From contig JAJYDQ010000001.1 in the NCBI GenBank assembly GCA_021777225.1, positions 44,543-108,542 of the forward strand: a DNA stretch of 64,000 bases. Direction: 5' to 3'. This document shows, piece by piece, positions 24,276 to 32,381 of this stretch (position 1 is its first letter; each line of letters opens with the position of its first letter). This DNA comes from Deltaproteobacteria bacterium. Its GTDB lineage: Bacteria > Desulfobacterota > Desulfomonilia > Desulfomonilales > Desulfomonilaceae. Under the pieces are notes generated by a model. It did not search any database. It was not told the origin of the DNA and saw only the letters and a list, made by a program, of their open reading frames with translations. The position numbers and the translations under genes were made by a program.

Positions 24276-25625
24276 TTAAATCACCAAAGCAGGGGCTAAA
24301 AGTTCCGCCAGATTCATCACCTTGGCTTTGATATGATAATGTTCAATAATTTCCTTAAGCTGGTCAGTACAATTGTGACACGATTGCAAAACAATATCAG
24401 CGCCCGTAGCCTTGATTTCATCAGCCTTAATTTTACCTGCTGCGATACGCCGAGGAGTAAACTCCGGCATAGCCAGCGCTCCGCCCCCGCCCCCGCAACA
24501 ATAACTATTCTCCCTATTGTGCTCCATTTCTACGAAATCGTCCGTAGCGGCGTTTATTATTATACGGGGCTCCTCCATGATTCCACCTGAACGGGCTATG
24601 TTGCAGGAATCATGATATGTGAATCGATGGCCTTTCCAAACCGATTTGTCCAATTTTAGACGACGTTGCTGAACAAGCTTGGCAAGCAATTCCATCATGC
24701 TGGTTATTTTAAATGGGACCCCTCCGACCCAGTTGGGTAACTCCCACCGTAATGAACGATAACCATGACCGCATTCTCCGGCGAGGAGATATTCGCAGCC
24801 CAGTCGTTTTACGTCTTCTACCTGCCACATCGAAAACTCTTTTGCGTCCGGGTCATAACCATTGAACAACGCGTAATTTGTAAGGTCCCAATATCTGGAG
24901 GAAATAGTGAAATCCACACCTGCCGCATTAAGCACTTTGGCGGAAGCCTGAATAGTCAGCGGATAGTACTTTGGTTCTCTTGGGTTAAGGGTTAGAAAAT
25001 ATTGAGCGCCTTTCTTGTCTACAGGAATTTTAAAATTTTCGCAGCCTTCTTCGTCCTGAAGCTCTTCTTCGATCCACTCCATTGTTTCAATAAACTCGTC
25101 CCTTGGCACCGCCATATTGTTGCCAGAGTTATGGTGAGTATCAACGGTGTCCTGAAGATGCTGAGGCACCCTGCCGACCTGCTGCATGAGACCTCTGGCC
25201 GCTCTAACCAACATTCCGTAATCTACACCCATGGGACAATTGAATGTACACCTTCGACACATTGTACAAGCGCCCCAAAGCTTGTCGTACATATCGTCAG
25301 CTAACTCCTTGTCGAGTTTGTGAGCGCCTACAAAAGAAGGAAAGATTTGGCCCAGCCAATCATATTTGCTCTTGTACCATTTTCTAAAACGATCAGCCTT
25401 GTATGCGGGAACAAGGGTCTTGTCTTCCGGTATAGATACACTGTAATGACAGGCGTCACTGCACATTCCACAATGTATACAGCCGGACAGGGAAGCCGCG
25501 ACTACTCGATTCAGCTTACCGGGAAGTAATTTTTCCATTTCTTTCAGCATTTCAGGCGTAAATTCAGATTTGGTGGGCCACTTTCTCTCGTCTCCGGCCC
25601 CCAGTCTGTCTGCTTGCTCCGACAT
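24276..25625 (-). CDS. HdrD/DsrK-like Fe-S oxidoreductase with CCG domains
   Basis: 449 residues. Two 4Fe-4S sites at the N terminus read CIHCGMCSDACHYS (about 51) and CTMCRRCTFNCPMG (about 117). The C-terminal half contains two cysteine-rich CCG-type domains: ECGHGYRSLRW for the first and HDSCNIARSGG with SYCCGGGGGA and CHNC for the second. This is the layout of membrane-associated HdrD, DsrK and TmcB/HmcF proteins. It would pass electrons between a thiol/disulfide-type partner and the quinone pool through the cytochrome b encoded 44 bp upstream. GGAGG precedes ATG 25625. No dsr or tmc genes flank it, so the exact complex is open. Confidence 0.85.
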   Translation of the reverse strand: MSEQADRLGAGDERKWPTKSEFTPEMLKEMEKLLPGKLNRVVAASLSGCIHCGMCSDACHYSVSIPEDKTLVPAYKADRFRKWYKSKYDWLGQIFPSFVGAHKLDKELADDMYDKLWGACTMCRRCTFNCPMGVDYGMLVRAARGLMQQVGRVPQHLQDTVDTHHNSGNNMAVPRDEFIETMEWIEEELQDEEGCENFKIPVDKKGAQYFLTLNPREPKYYPLTIQASAKVLNAAGVDFTISSRYWDLTNYALFNGYDPDAKEFSMWQVEDVKRLGCEYLLAGECGHGYRSLRWELPNWVGGVPFKITSMMELLAKLVQQRRLKLDKSVWKGHRFTYHDSCNIARSGGIMEEPRIIINAATDDFVEMEHNRENSYCCGGGGGALAMPEFTPRRIAAGKIKADEIKATGADIVLQSCHNCTDQLKEIIEHYHIKAKVMNLAELLAPALVI

Positions 25626-25669
25626 TTATGGCCTCCATTTTGTTATATATTATTTGTCAATTGAATTGA

Positions 25670-26362
25670 TTACTTAGGGTTCCAGGATGGGTTCTTCACA
25701 TTTTTGTTCATTACTCCTCGACCACCAAAAGTGCGACCAAAATTGATCCTTCCAAAAGGATAAAGCACATAGTGCGAGATCTTGCTGAAAGGGACATACA
25801 GCAAGAAAAAGGTGGTCATAAGGAAGAATACCCACATCCAACCAGTATCCGGGCTGCCCTGAATCCACAGGGACATTGCGATAAAACCCACGGCGAAGAA
25901 TACCGTCATCAACGTGATGGCGAAGAAATCATCCGGGCTGCTTATGATACGAATCTCAGGGACCGTCAAACGTCTGTATATCCGGCGAAGACCGATCAAG
26001 AACGCGAGCCCCATGAACAACATGAAGACCTTGGATACCACTGGGGTCATCACCACTGGCACTAGCGGAATTAAAAAAGTCGCGCCGATAGTTAGCGCTA
26101 CCCCAATATGAAAAATCATGAATTCCACATAAAAAAACGGATTCTTCCGAGTGCTTTCCATACTCCATGGCTTTAAGACGTTAAGCAAGGATTCAAAAGC
26201 TCCAGCAACCCTATCGCCCTTCAATTCAGCCTTTTCGGGCGGAACGGGCTTTTTGAGCATTTGAGATATCTTAATGATGTACATTAAAGCCATGAATCCC
26301 AGGGCCATGTACTGAACCGGCTCCTCAAGAATATGCAGAGCGTGACTGACGTTGTTCTCCAT
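25670..26362 (-). CDS. NarI-like cytochrome b membrane subunit
   Basis: 230 residues with five to six hydrophobic segments. An N-terminal helix precedes the charged loop LKGDRVAGAFESLLNVLKPW. The segment FFYVEFMIFHIGVALTIGA carries one candidate heme His, and ISHYVLYPFGRINFGRTFGG carries another near the C terminus, as in nitrate reductase gamma subunits and the DsrM/HmeC/TmcC group. It would hold b hemes and exchange electrons with menaquinone. It precedes the HdrD-like gene by 44 bp on the same strand, so the two form a two-subunit membrane module. GAGGAAAT lies just before the ATG. Confidence 0.82.
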   Translation of the reverse strand: MENNVSHALHILEEPVQYMALGFMALMYIIKISQMLKKPVPPEKAELKGDRVAGAFESLLNVLKPWSMESTRKNPFFYVEFMIFHIGVALTIGATFLIPLVPVVMTPVVSKVFMLFMGLAFLIGLRRIYRRLTVPEIRIISSPDDFFAITLMTVFFAVGFIAMSLWIQGSPDTGWMWVFFLMTTFFLLYVPFSKISHYVLYPFGRINFGRTFGGRGVMNKNVKNPSWNPK

Positions 26363-26820
26363 ATTTCCTCACTTTCTTCATGACAAATGACGATGGAACC
26401 ACAAAAGTGACCAACAGGGACAAAGCGAAGGCGACAGGCGCTTGAGTCATTGCTTCGTCGGAAAATCGACACTAGTTTTGGGAATTAAAATCCTCAAAAC
26501 TCTGAAAATATGTACGAGTGAATCGAAGATATTTTGTGCAAGCAAATAAGTCAAGAACTTTCTGTTTTAAGAGGCATGATACTTGATAAAAAAAGTAGGT
26601 CCTAGAATCCGGATTAATTAGGGAGTCAGCGACATTGTCTGGCAGGATATACAATTAATTTTGTCAACAATTAACTGGCAAAATCCCCAAAACAGACCGC
26701 AAGTCTTTCCATGTTCAATTGTATAAAGAATTGGAACAAAAATAGATCTCAAGTGTTCCAATCTTAAGGTGTAAAAATGGATCATTCTCAATTTTAAACC
26801 ATTACTCAGGAGTGATTATA
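26363..26820. other. Divergent intergenic region
   Basis: About 450 AT-rich bp separate the cytochrome b gene from the ankyrin gene. On the minus strand TTGACA occurs at 26661-26666 and the 8-mer ACAATTAA is repeated 16 bp apart around 26651-26674, which may mark the leftward promoter. No open reading frame with a ribosome binding site, RNA gene or terminator is recognised. Confidence 0.3.
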
Positions 26821-27429
26821 TTGAATCAATTAAGAAAATTTTTAATAATTTTGCCGGTGCTTTTAGTTATCCTGTTTTCCATTGGAAACGCGTTTGAGGA
26901 AAACTGTGATGACAAGTTTGTAAAAAACGCGGCATTGGGAAATGATAAAAAATTGATCGAAAGGCTAAACAAAGGATCTAACATCAACTCGAAAAACTAC
27001 AATGGGCAAACTGCGTTGATTGAAGCTGCGTTAAATGGAAAAATTGATACAGTAAACCTCCTAATCAAAAAGGGAGCTGACCTCAATCAGAGAGGCAAAA
27101 AGGCTCGCACTGCGTTGATGTGGGCCTGTCTGTCTGGTCGAACCCAAATGGTACAATCTTTGTTAGCGCATGGTGCAGACGTGAACGTCAAGGACAGGAA
27201 CAATCAGAACGCTTTGATGTTGGCGGCCCGGAAAGGGGACGCCATTTGTGTAAAAAGCTTGCTTGAAGCTGGGGCCGACCCGATGGCCAGGGACAACAAT
27301 AGATTCACCGCGTACACTTTGGCTTTGGGAAAAGGATTCAAAGATGTCGCCAATACCATCGCAAACTATCAGACGTCATCTCAATCGACTCTGGACATGG
27401 ATGATTTGAGAATCGGAACTTATTTCTAG
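26821..27429 (+). CDS. Exported ankyrin-repeat protein
   Basis: About 202 residues. The best start is TTG 26821, with AGGAG 10 bp upstream; GTG 26812 overlaps that site. A signal peptide (FLIILPVLLVILFSIGNAF) is followed by four ankyrin repeats with the usual pattern, for example NGQTALIEAALNGKIDTVNL, ARTALMWACLSGRTQMVQSL and NQNALMLAARKGDAICVKSL. It should be periplasmic and act by protein binding. It precedes def but with a 80-bp gap. A second ankyrin protein occurs at 59706-60773 with similar repeats. Confidence 0.8.
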   Translation: MNQLRKFLIILPVLLVILFSIGNAFEENCDDKFVKNAALGNDKKLIERLNKGSNINSKNYNGQTALIEAALNGKIDTVNLLIKKGADLNQRGKKARTALMWACLSGRTQMVQSLLAHGADVNVKDRNNQNALMLAARKGDAICVKSLLEAGADPMARDNNRFTAYTLALGKGFKDVANTIANYQTSSQSTLDMDDLRIGTYF

Positions 27430-27509
27430 TAATCTCTTGATTAAAAAACCTGGCTTGACAGTTTTTCGAACATGTAGACATATGTAGTAAAAGCTTGAAA
27501 GGTTTGGAA

Positions 27510-28034
27510 ATGGCTGTTCGTAAAATAGTTACAGCGCCTGACCCCAGGTTGAGCGCGAAAGCCGAACCCGTAATTGGTCTTACTGAAGATATATGCCAAC
27601 TCGCCGCTGACATGACAGACACAATGTACAGGGCCCCGGGTATAGGATTGGCGGCAAATCAAGTTGGTGAATTGGTCAGAGTCATTGTTTTCGACATACA
27701 TTACGCGTACGCTGATCCCAAGGACAAAAAGAAAGCGCCAACAATACTGATTAATCCGGTTATTTTAATTTCTGAAGGTGAAGAATTCAAGGAAGAAGGC
27801 TGTTTGAGCGTACCAAATTTCAACGTCGATGTGAAACGAGCGGCTCGCGTACAGGTTGAGGGTATAGACATCACAGGAAAGCCTTTAAGAATAGACGGTG
27901 AAGGCTTAGTCGCCCGAGTGCTTCAACACGAGATAGACCACTTGGAAGGTAAGACTCTTCTGGACCATTCTTCAGCCTTAAAACGGAATATGTACAATAG
28001 GCGTATCAAGAAATCGCAGAGAGGCAATAAGTGA
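27510..28034 (+). CDS. def: Peptide deformylase
   Basis: 174 residues from ATG 27510 (AAAGG 7 bp upstream; the frame opens at TTG 27495). The three deformylase motifs are present: GIGLAANQVG, EEGCLSVP with the metal-binding Cys, and LQHEIDHLEGK with the two metal-binding His and catalytic Glu. It removes the N-formyl group from nascent proteins. The stop overlaps the GTG start of fmt (GTGA), the classical def-fmt pairing in which formylation and deformylation are co-expressed. Confidence 0.96.
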   Translation: MAVRKIVTAPDPRLSAKAEPVIGLTEDICQLAADMTDTMYRAPGIGLAANQVGELVRVIVFDIHYAYADPKDKKKAPTILINPVILISEGEEFKEEGCLSVPNFNVDVKRAARVQVEGIDITGKPLRIDGEGLVARVLQHEIDHLEGKTLLDHSSALKRNMYNRRIKKSQRGNK

Positions 28035-28957
28035 CTTGCCGCATAGTTTTTATGGGTTCTCCACAATTTGCTACGCCGACTCTTAAAGCCCTTCATCAAC
28101 ACTTTGTCGTAGTAGGTGTTTTTTCTCAGGCTGACAAGCGTTCAGGTCGTGGGAAGATATTAACAGCGACACCGGTAAAGAAATTGGCTCTGGAGATGGG
28201 TTTCTTTTGCGCCGAACCCAATGACCTCAAAGATCCCAATGTGCTGTCGATCCTAAAAGAATTGAGTCCTGACGCTATAGTTGTAGTAGCGTATGGAAAA
28301 TTTCTTCCCAAAGAAATCCTGGAGTTGCCTCGGTTTGGCTGTTTGAATCTTCATGCCTCCTTATTACCCAGCCATCGAGGTCCATCCCCAATTTCTACGG
28401 CTATTCTTTCAGGAGACGACCAAACGGGCAATACGGTAATGATGATGGACGCTGGAATGGACACAGGGTCGATCCTTGACAGGCAGATCATTAAAATAGG
28501 ACAGAAAGACACAGCCGGAAGTCTCCATGATAAACTCATGGAACTTGGGGCTTCTCTAATGGTCGAAACTCTAATAAAATTAATAAACGGCGAAATCACA
28601 CCGACACCTCAGGATCACTCAAAAGCCACTTACTCTAGGCTCCTTAGGAAAACAGATGGATTGCTGGATTGGAATTTGGACGCTAAACAGCTTGATAGAA
28701 TAGTTCGTGCTATGGATCCTTGGCCTGGGGCATTTTTTATGATGGGTAAAGAGCAAATCAAAGTCCGGTCCGCCACCGCACTCGAAGGGCAGGTGGAACC
28801 TGGATTAATAATGGATGTGATGGCTGACGGCATTGTGGTAGGAACAGGCGCTGGTCTTTTTCTACTCGAGGAAGTTCAGGCCCCTTCGAAAAAAAAAATA
28901 TCGGCTTCAGCTTTTGCTCGGGGGAAAAGGCTGAAACCTGGAACCTACATAGTTTAA
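28031..28957 (+). CDS. fmt: Methionyl-tRNA formyltransferase
   Basis: 308 residues starting at GTG 28031, overlapping the def stop. The N-terminal formyltransferase domain has FMGSPQFATPTLKAL, the signature NLHASLLPSHRGPSPIS with catalytic Asn/His, and MMMDAGMDTGSIL. The C-terminal OB-like domain (residues 205-300) ends GKRLKPGTYIV. It formylates Met-tRNAfMet using 10-formyltetrahydrofolate. Start codon GTG is explained by translational coupling with def. Confidence 0.96.
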   Translation: MTCRIVFMGSPQFATPTLKALHQHFVVVGVFSQADKRSGRGKILTATPVKKLALEMGFFCAEPNDLKDPNVLSILKELSPDAIVVVAYGKFLPKEILELPRFGCLNLHASLLPSHRGPSPISTAILSGDDQTGNTVMMMDAGMDTGSILDRQIIKIGQKDTAGSLHDKLMELGASLMVETLIKLINGEITPTPQDHSKATYSRLLRKTDGLLDWNLDAKQLDRIVRAMDPWPGAFFMMGKEQIKVRSATALEGQVEPGLIMDVMADGIVVGTGAGLFLLEEVQAPSKKKISASAFARGKRLKPGTYIV

Positions 28958-29030
28958 TGGAAAATTGATCGATGTGTGAAAATTTCTCCTCAAATTTCAC
29001 GACGACCACTTAACTCATGGGGTGAAAAAA

Positions 29031-29867
29031 ATGAACCGACTTAAAACAGTAATTCTTTTGGCTGCGCTTGGTGGCTTACTCGTAATTCTTGGTGGTTATT
29101 TTGGTGGCAAAAACGGGGCGACCATAGCTCTTGTGATTGCGCTTGTAATGAATGTGGGCAGTTATTGGTTTAGTGATCGAATCGTTCTGGCTATGTATCA
29201 CGCTCAGGAAGTTACTGAATCAGAAGCTTCAGATCTTTTCGGACTTATCAGAGATCTGACCCGCAACGCAGGCTTACCAATGCCAAAGGTTTACATAATT
29301 CCGGATGATTCGCCAAACGCTTTTGCTACAGGTCGAAATCCGGAACATGCCGCAGTGGCGGTGACTCAAGGTATCCTTCGTCTTCTAAATCGCGACGAGC
29401 TTGCCGGAGTCATTGGACATGAACTTGGGCATGTCAAAAATAGAGACATCCTCATTCAAACTATTGCAGCTACCATAGGGACAGCGATAACCTATTTGGC
29501 TCAATTTGGGTTTTTCTTTGGAGGTCGCTCTGATGACGACCGAGGTGGAGGCTCTTTGGCGGGGTCTCTTCTCATGATGATTCTGGCGCCACTCGCCGCG
29601 GGGGTCATTCAAATGGCGATCTCAAGGTCACGGGAGTACATTGCTGATGAAACAGGAGCGCAGATATGTGGCCATCCATTGTGGCTGGCAAGCGCGCTGG
29701 GCAAATTGCAAAGAGGCGCCGAGGCGATCCCAATGAATGCCGAGCAGGCTACAGCTCACATGTTTATAGTGAGCCCGTTTTTTGGTGGCGGCTTGTCCAA
29801 CCTGTTTTCGACTCATCCTCCTATCGAGAATCGTATTGAAAGGCTGGAAAAAATGGCCGGATATTAA
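29031..29867 (+). CDS. htpX: Membrane zinc metalloprotease HtpX
   Basis: 278 residues from ATG 29031, with GGGGTGA just upstream; GTG 29022 is also in frame. Two N-terminal transmembrane helices precede the catalytic motif [14 protein letters not shown] (HExxH, about residue 130). Two further hydrophobic segments follow ([20 protein letters not shown] and [19 protein letters not shown]), then the third zinc ligand in [10 protein letters not shown]. It degrades damaged inner-membrane proteins. Placement between fmt and rsmB is found in other deltaproteobacteria. Confidence 0.94.
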   Translation: MNRLKTVILLAALGGLLVILGGYFGGKNGATIALVIALVMNVGSYWFSDRIVLAMYHAQEVTESEASDLFGLIRDLTRNAGLPMPKVYIIPDDSPNAFATGRNPEHAAVAVTQGILRLLNRDELAGVIGHELGHVKNRDILIQTIAATIGTAITYLAQFGFFFGGRSDDDRGGGSLAGSLLMMILAPLAAGVIQMAISRSREYIADETGAQICGHPLWLASALGKLQRGAEAIPMNAEQATAHMFIVSPFFGGGLSNLFSTHPPIENRIERLEKMAGY

Positions 29868-30015
29868 GTCTGGTCAAATATTAGGCCAATTTGTCTTTTC
29901 TAAACTAACGGTTTTATAATTTGGACGCCTTTCGTTTCTCTTTGAGTGTACGACAGGCGTCTCAAGTTTTTGAGTTATTTTCAATTCTATAGCGGCTTAT
30001 TAAATCAGAGGCTTC

Positions 30016-31386
30016 ATGCTCTCCCGTCATAGCGCAGCTACAGTTTCCCGTGAACTTGCGGTAAAAATTCTGAACGAAGTTGACAAAGGCGTATATGCCG
30101 AGGCGACTCTTTCACAATTACTTTCGAAAAACGCTATTTCAGATAGGGATCGATCGCTAACAACCGAAATCGTTTATGGAACAGTTCGATGGAAAGACAG
30201 ACTGGATTCCATAATAGACGGACACTTAACACTCAAAGGGAAAAAACTTGATCCTGAAATTCGTAACATCCTCAGGATAGCCTTTTATCAAATTCTTTTT
30301 CTGACGAGAATCCCTGTTTATTCCGTTACACATCAAGCTGTCGCGCAAGCTAAAACCAGACTCAAAGGAAGATTCTCGAAGTTGGTTAACGCTGTCCTGC
30401 GATCAGTTTTAAGAAATCAGGACGATCTTCATCATGAACCCGAAAAAAATTCACAATCCTTAGCCATATATTATTCTCATCCTGAATGGCTTGTAGTCAG
30501 ATGGCTGGATCGATTTGGCGAACAAGGAACCATTGATATTCTTGAATTTAACAATCAGCGATCGCATTTAACAATCCGCATTAATACCCTGAAAACAACA
30601 ATTGCCGATGTAGTTTCCAATTTTAAACAGAACAATATTATTTTTGAAATAATTGACAATGATCTAGGGGTGTTAACTGTGAAAAATATTAGAGGCCCGG
30701 TTCTAGATGTGCCTGGCTTTAACGAAGGGCTTTTCACCGTCCAGGATTTTGCGTCTCAAATGATCGCCCCGTTACTAAAAGCACAGCGGAATCAGGTAAT
30801 TCTTGATGTTTGCGGGGCTCCTGGAGGGAAATCTTCACATGTGGCGGCCCTTGTCAACAATGAAGCTCAAATTACTTTGGTGGACGCGGATATTAAAAGG
30901 CTGGATGAAGCCGCAAAGAACTTTGAGCGTCTCGGTGTGAACTGCGTAAAAATGATACACGGAGACGCGACTGAAAAGTTGTTTCTTTTATCCATGGGGA
31001 AATTCGATCGAATACTAATAGACGCGCCGTGCTCTAATCTAGGAGTCTTGCGCCATAACTGTGAAGTTAAATACCGTGTAAAACCGCAGGATTTGGCCAG
31101 GTTGGCTGAAAAACAGTTAATAATGCTGACGGAAGCCTCGCACGCGGTTAAAAATGACGGGATAATCGTTTACTGCGTGTGTTCAACGAGTGAAGAGGAA
31201 ACAACGTCGGTGGTCGAAAAATTCCTGGCCGGTCACAGGAATTTTTCAGTCGATAAAATTGATCACGGTGAAATTTTCAATCCCGCATTTTTGACTACGG
31301 AAGGTTATTTTTTTTCATTTCCATCTGCCAAATCCAGCTTTGTTGACGGGTTCTTCGCTGCTAGAATCAAAAAATCCAGGCCCTGA
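30016..31386 (+). CDS. rsmB: 16S rRNA (cytosine-967-C5)-methyltransferase
   Basis: 456 residues. The N-terminal NusB-like RNA-binding domain covers residues 10-140 (DRDRSLTTEIVYGTVRWKDR, ILRIAFYQILFL). The methyltransferase domain has DVCGAPGGKSSH for S-adenosylmethionine, IDAPCSNLGVLRHNCEVKYR with the first catalytic Cys, and YCVCSTSEEE with the second. It methylates C967 of 16S rRNA. It is the last gene of the def-fmt-htpX-rsmB run. The 376 bp after it carry a sigma-54-type promoter, a candidate small RNA and the promoter of the next operon. Confidence 0.95.
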   Translation: MLSRHSAATVSRELAVKILNEVDKGVYAEATLSQLLSKNAISDRDRSLTTEIVYGTVRWKDRLDSIIDGHLTLKGKKLDPEIRNILRIAFYQILFLTRIPVYSVTHQAVAQAKTRLKGRFSKLVNAVLRSVLRNQDDLHHEPEKNSQSLAIYYSHPEWLVVRWLDRFGEQGTIDILEFNNQRSHLTIRINTLKTTIADVVSNFKQNNIIFEIIDNDLGVLTVKNIRGPVLDVPGFNEGLFTVQDFASQMIAPLLKAQRNQVILDVCGAPGGKSSHVAALVNNEAQITLVDADIKRLDEAAKNFERLGVNCVKMIHGDATEKLFLLSMGKFDRILIDAPCSNLGVLRHNCEVKYRVKPQDLARLAEKQLIMLTEASHAVKNDGIIVYCVCSTSEEETTSVVEKFLAGHRNFSVDKIDHGEIFNPAFLTTEGYFFSFPSAKSSFVDGFFAARIKKSRP

Positions 31387-31583
31387 ATTCTAACCTCAAA
31401 ACGCGGTCATTATTTGTTGAAGAGTGTTCATCCATAGATTTGGATTGATTTCAAAGTCATCAGTGTGAAAAAAATTCATTTCGTCATTTTAATGGAAAAT
31501 AAGTGGGAAGAAAACGCGCGACAATTCGCTGACTCCGATAACCTCGAGACGATAACATTCCTGTATTATTGATCATATGTGAT

Positions 31584-31600
31584 TTGGCACAGGCCTTGCT
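31584..31600 (+). promoter_or_regulatory. Sigma-54 (RpoN) -24/-12 promoter
   Basis: TTGGCAC at 31584-31590, four to five bases, then TTGCT at 31596-31600 matches the RpoN consensus TGGCAC-N5-TTGCW exactly, including GG at -24 and GC at -12. Expected transcription start is near G 31611. An activator binding site upstream is not evident. No annotated gene starts before the terminator 60 bp downstream. Confidence 0.75.
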
Positions 31601-31610
31601 AATATAAAGG

Positions 31611-31671
31611 GCGAACAACGACTCCTAACCATACCCTCTTAGCAATCCTCCAATCGGATTGCTTTTTTTTT
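31611..31671 (+). ncRNA. Candidate sigma-54-dependent small RNA (about 61 nt)
   Basis: The interval runs from the predicted start of the RpoN-type promoter to the end of a T9 tract. It has no coding capacity. The 5' half is unstructured and C/U-rich (CUCCUAACC, ACCCUC) and the 3' half is a strong hairpin whose loop and flank carry AAUCCUCCAAUC. CCUCC in or next to a loop is complementary to Shine-Dalgarno sequences, as in several known regulatory RNAs. A separate sigma-70-type promoter for the next operon begins only after the terminator, which argues against this being simply a leader. It could still be an attenuated leader. Confidence 0.55.
31641..31671 (+). terminator. Rho-independent terminator
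   Basis: Arms AGCAATCC (31641-31648) and GGATTGCT (31656-31663) pair perfectly around a 7-nt loop and run directly into TTTTTTTTT. It would end the candidate small RNA and stop read-through from rsmB. Confidence 0.88.
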
Positions 31672-31693
31672 GCCATAAACTGCAACAAACCAA

Positions 31694-31721
31694 TTGACTT
31701 GGGGAGATATTTAACTATACT
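31694..31721 (+). promoter_or_regulatory. Sigma-70-type promoter of the XRE-cupin/transporter operon
   Basis: TTGACT (31694-31699) and TATACT (31716-31721) are separated by 16 bp, with five of six matches in each box. Start of transcription is expected near 31728, about 35 nt before the ATG of the XRE-cupin gene. It is located after the upstream terminator, so the operon has its own start. Confidence 0.6.
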
Positions 31722-31762
31722 TTGCGACTTAACAAATACTTAATAAAAAGAGCCCCCTTTCA

Positions 31763-32317
31763 ATGCGCGTCGAACTTGAGATCGGTCGAAGAATTAGAGC
31801 CAGAAGATCCATCAATAAACTGACCTTGAAACAGCTCGCTGAAAAGGTTGGTTGTTCTGACGCTTATTTGTCTCAAATAGAAAATGGTAAGGTCTCTCCT
31901 TCTATTTCCAGCCTAAAAAAAATTTCTCATGCCTTACAAGCCAAGATAACGGATTTTTTTGTCGAAACAGAAGATGAAGACCCTGTTGTGCTCTCTCGTG
32001 ATCAAAGAGTGACAATCAGTCTGGAAGGATGGAACGCGCGTATTGAGTCTCTAATCATAAATTCCAAGAACAAAAGAATGCACCCTTTCTTTACTACAAT
32101 TCAGCCCGGTGGTGGATCTCATGGACTTTACAGCCATGTAGGCGAAGAATTTGGGATTGTTCTGAAGGGTGAATTACAAATCAACATTGATGACACAATT
32201 CATAGAGTCAGGCGGAGTGAAAGCTTTTATTATAATTCGAATCAGCCTCACAGTTGGACCAATCCCGGGAAAACAGAAACGGTAGTTGTTTGGGTAATTA
32301 GCCCGCCCACATTTTGA
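31763..32317 (+). CDS. XRE-family regulator with C-terminal cupin domain
   Basis: 184 residues. An HTH_3 domain covers residues 5-62 (LTLKQLAEKVGCSDAYLSQIE, NGKVSPSISSLKKISHAL). A cupin_2 domain covers 105-180 (YSHVGEEFGIVLKGELQINI, then NSNQPHSWTNPG), with the two conserved beta-barrel motifs and candidate metal-binding His/Glu residues. Such HTH-cupin regulators sense small carboxylates, amino acids or related catabolites and control adjacent catabolic operons. It is the first gene of a 14.8-kb run of co-directional genes, 65 bp before the transporter binding-protein gene, so it probably controls this catabolic operon. Confidence 0.88.
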   Translation: MRVELEIGRRIRARRSINKLTLKQLAEKVGCSDAYLSQIENGKVSPSISSLKKISHALQAKITDFFVETEDEDPVVLSRDQRVTISLEGWNARIESLIINSKNKRMHPFFTTIQPGGGSHGLYSHVGEEFGIVLKGELQINIDDTIHRVRRSESFYYNSNQPHSWTNPGKTETVVVWVISPPTF

Positions 32318-32381
32318 TCAATTACCATTGGTACAATCGTAACTCGAAGGATGTTATCCCATTTTAAAAAGGAGAGCGACG

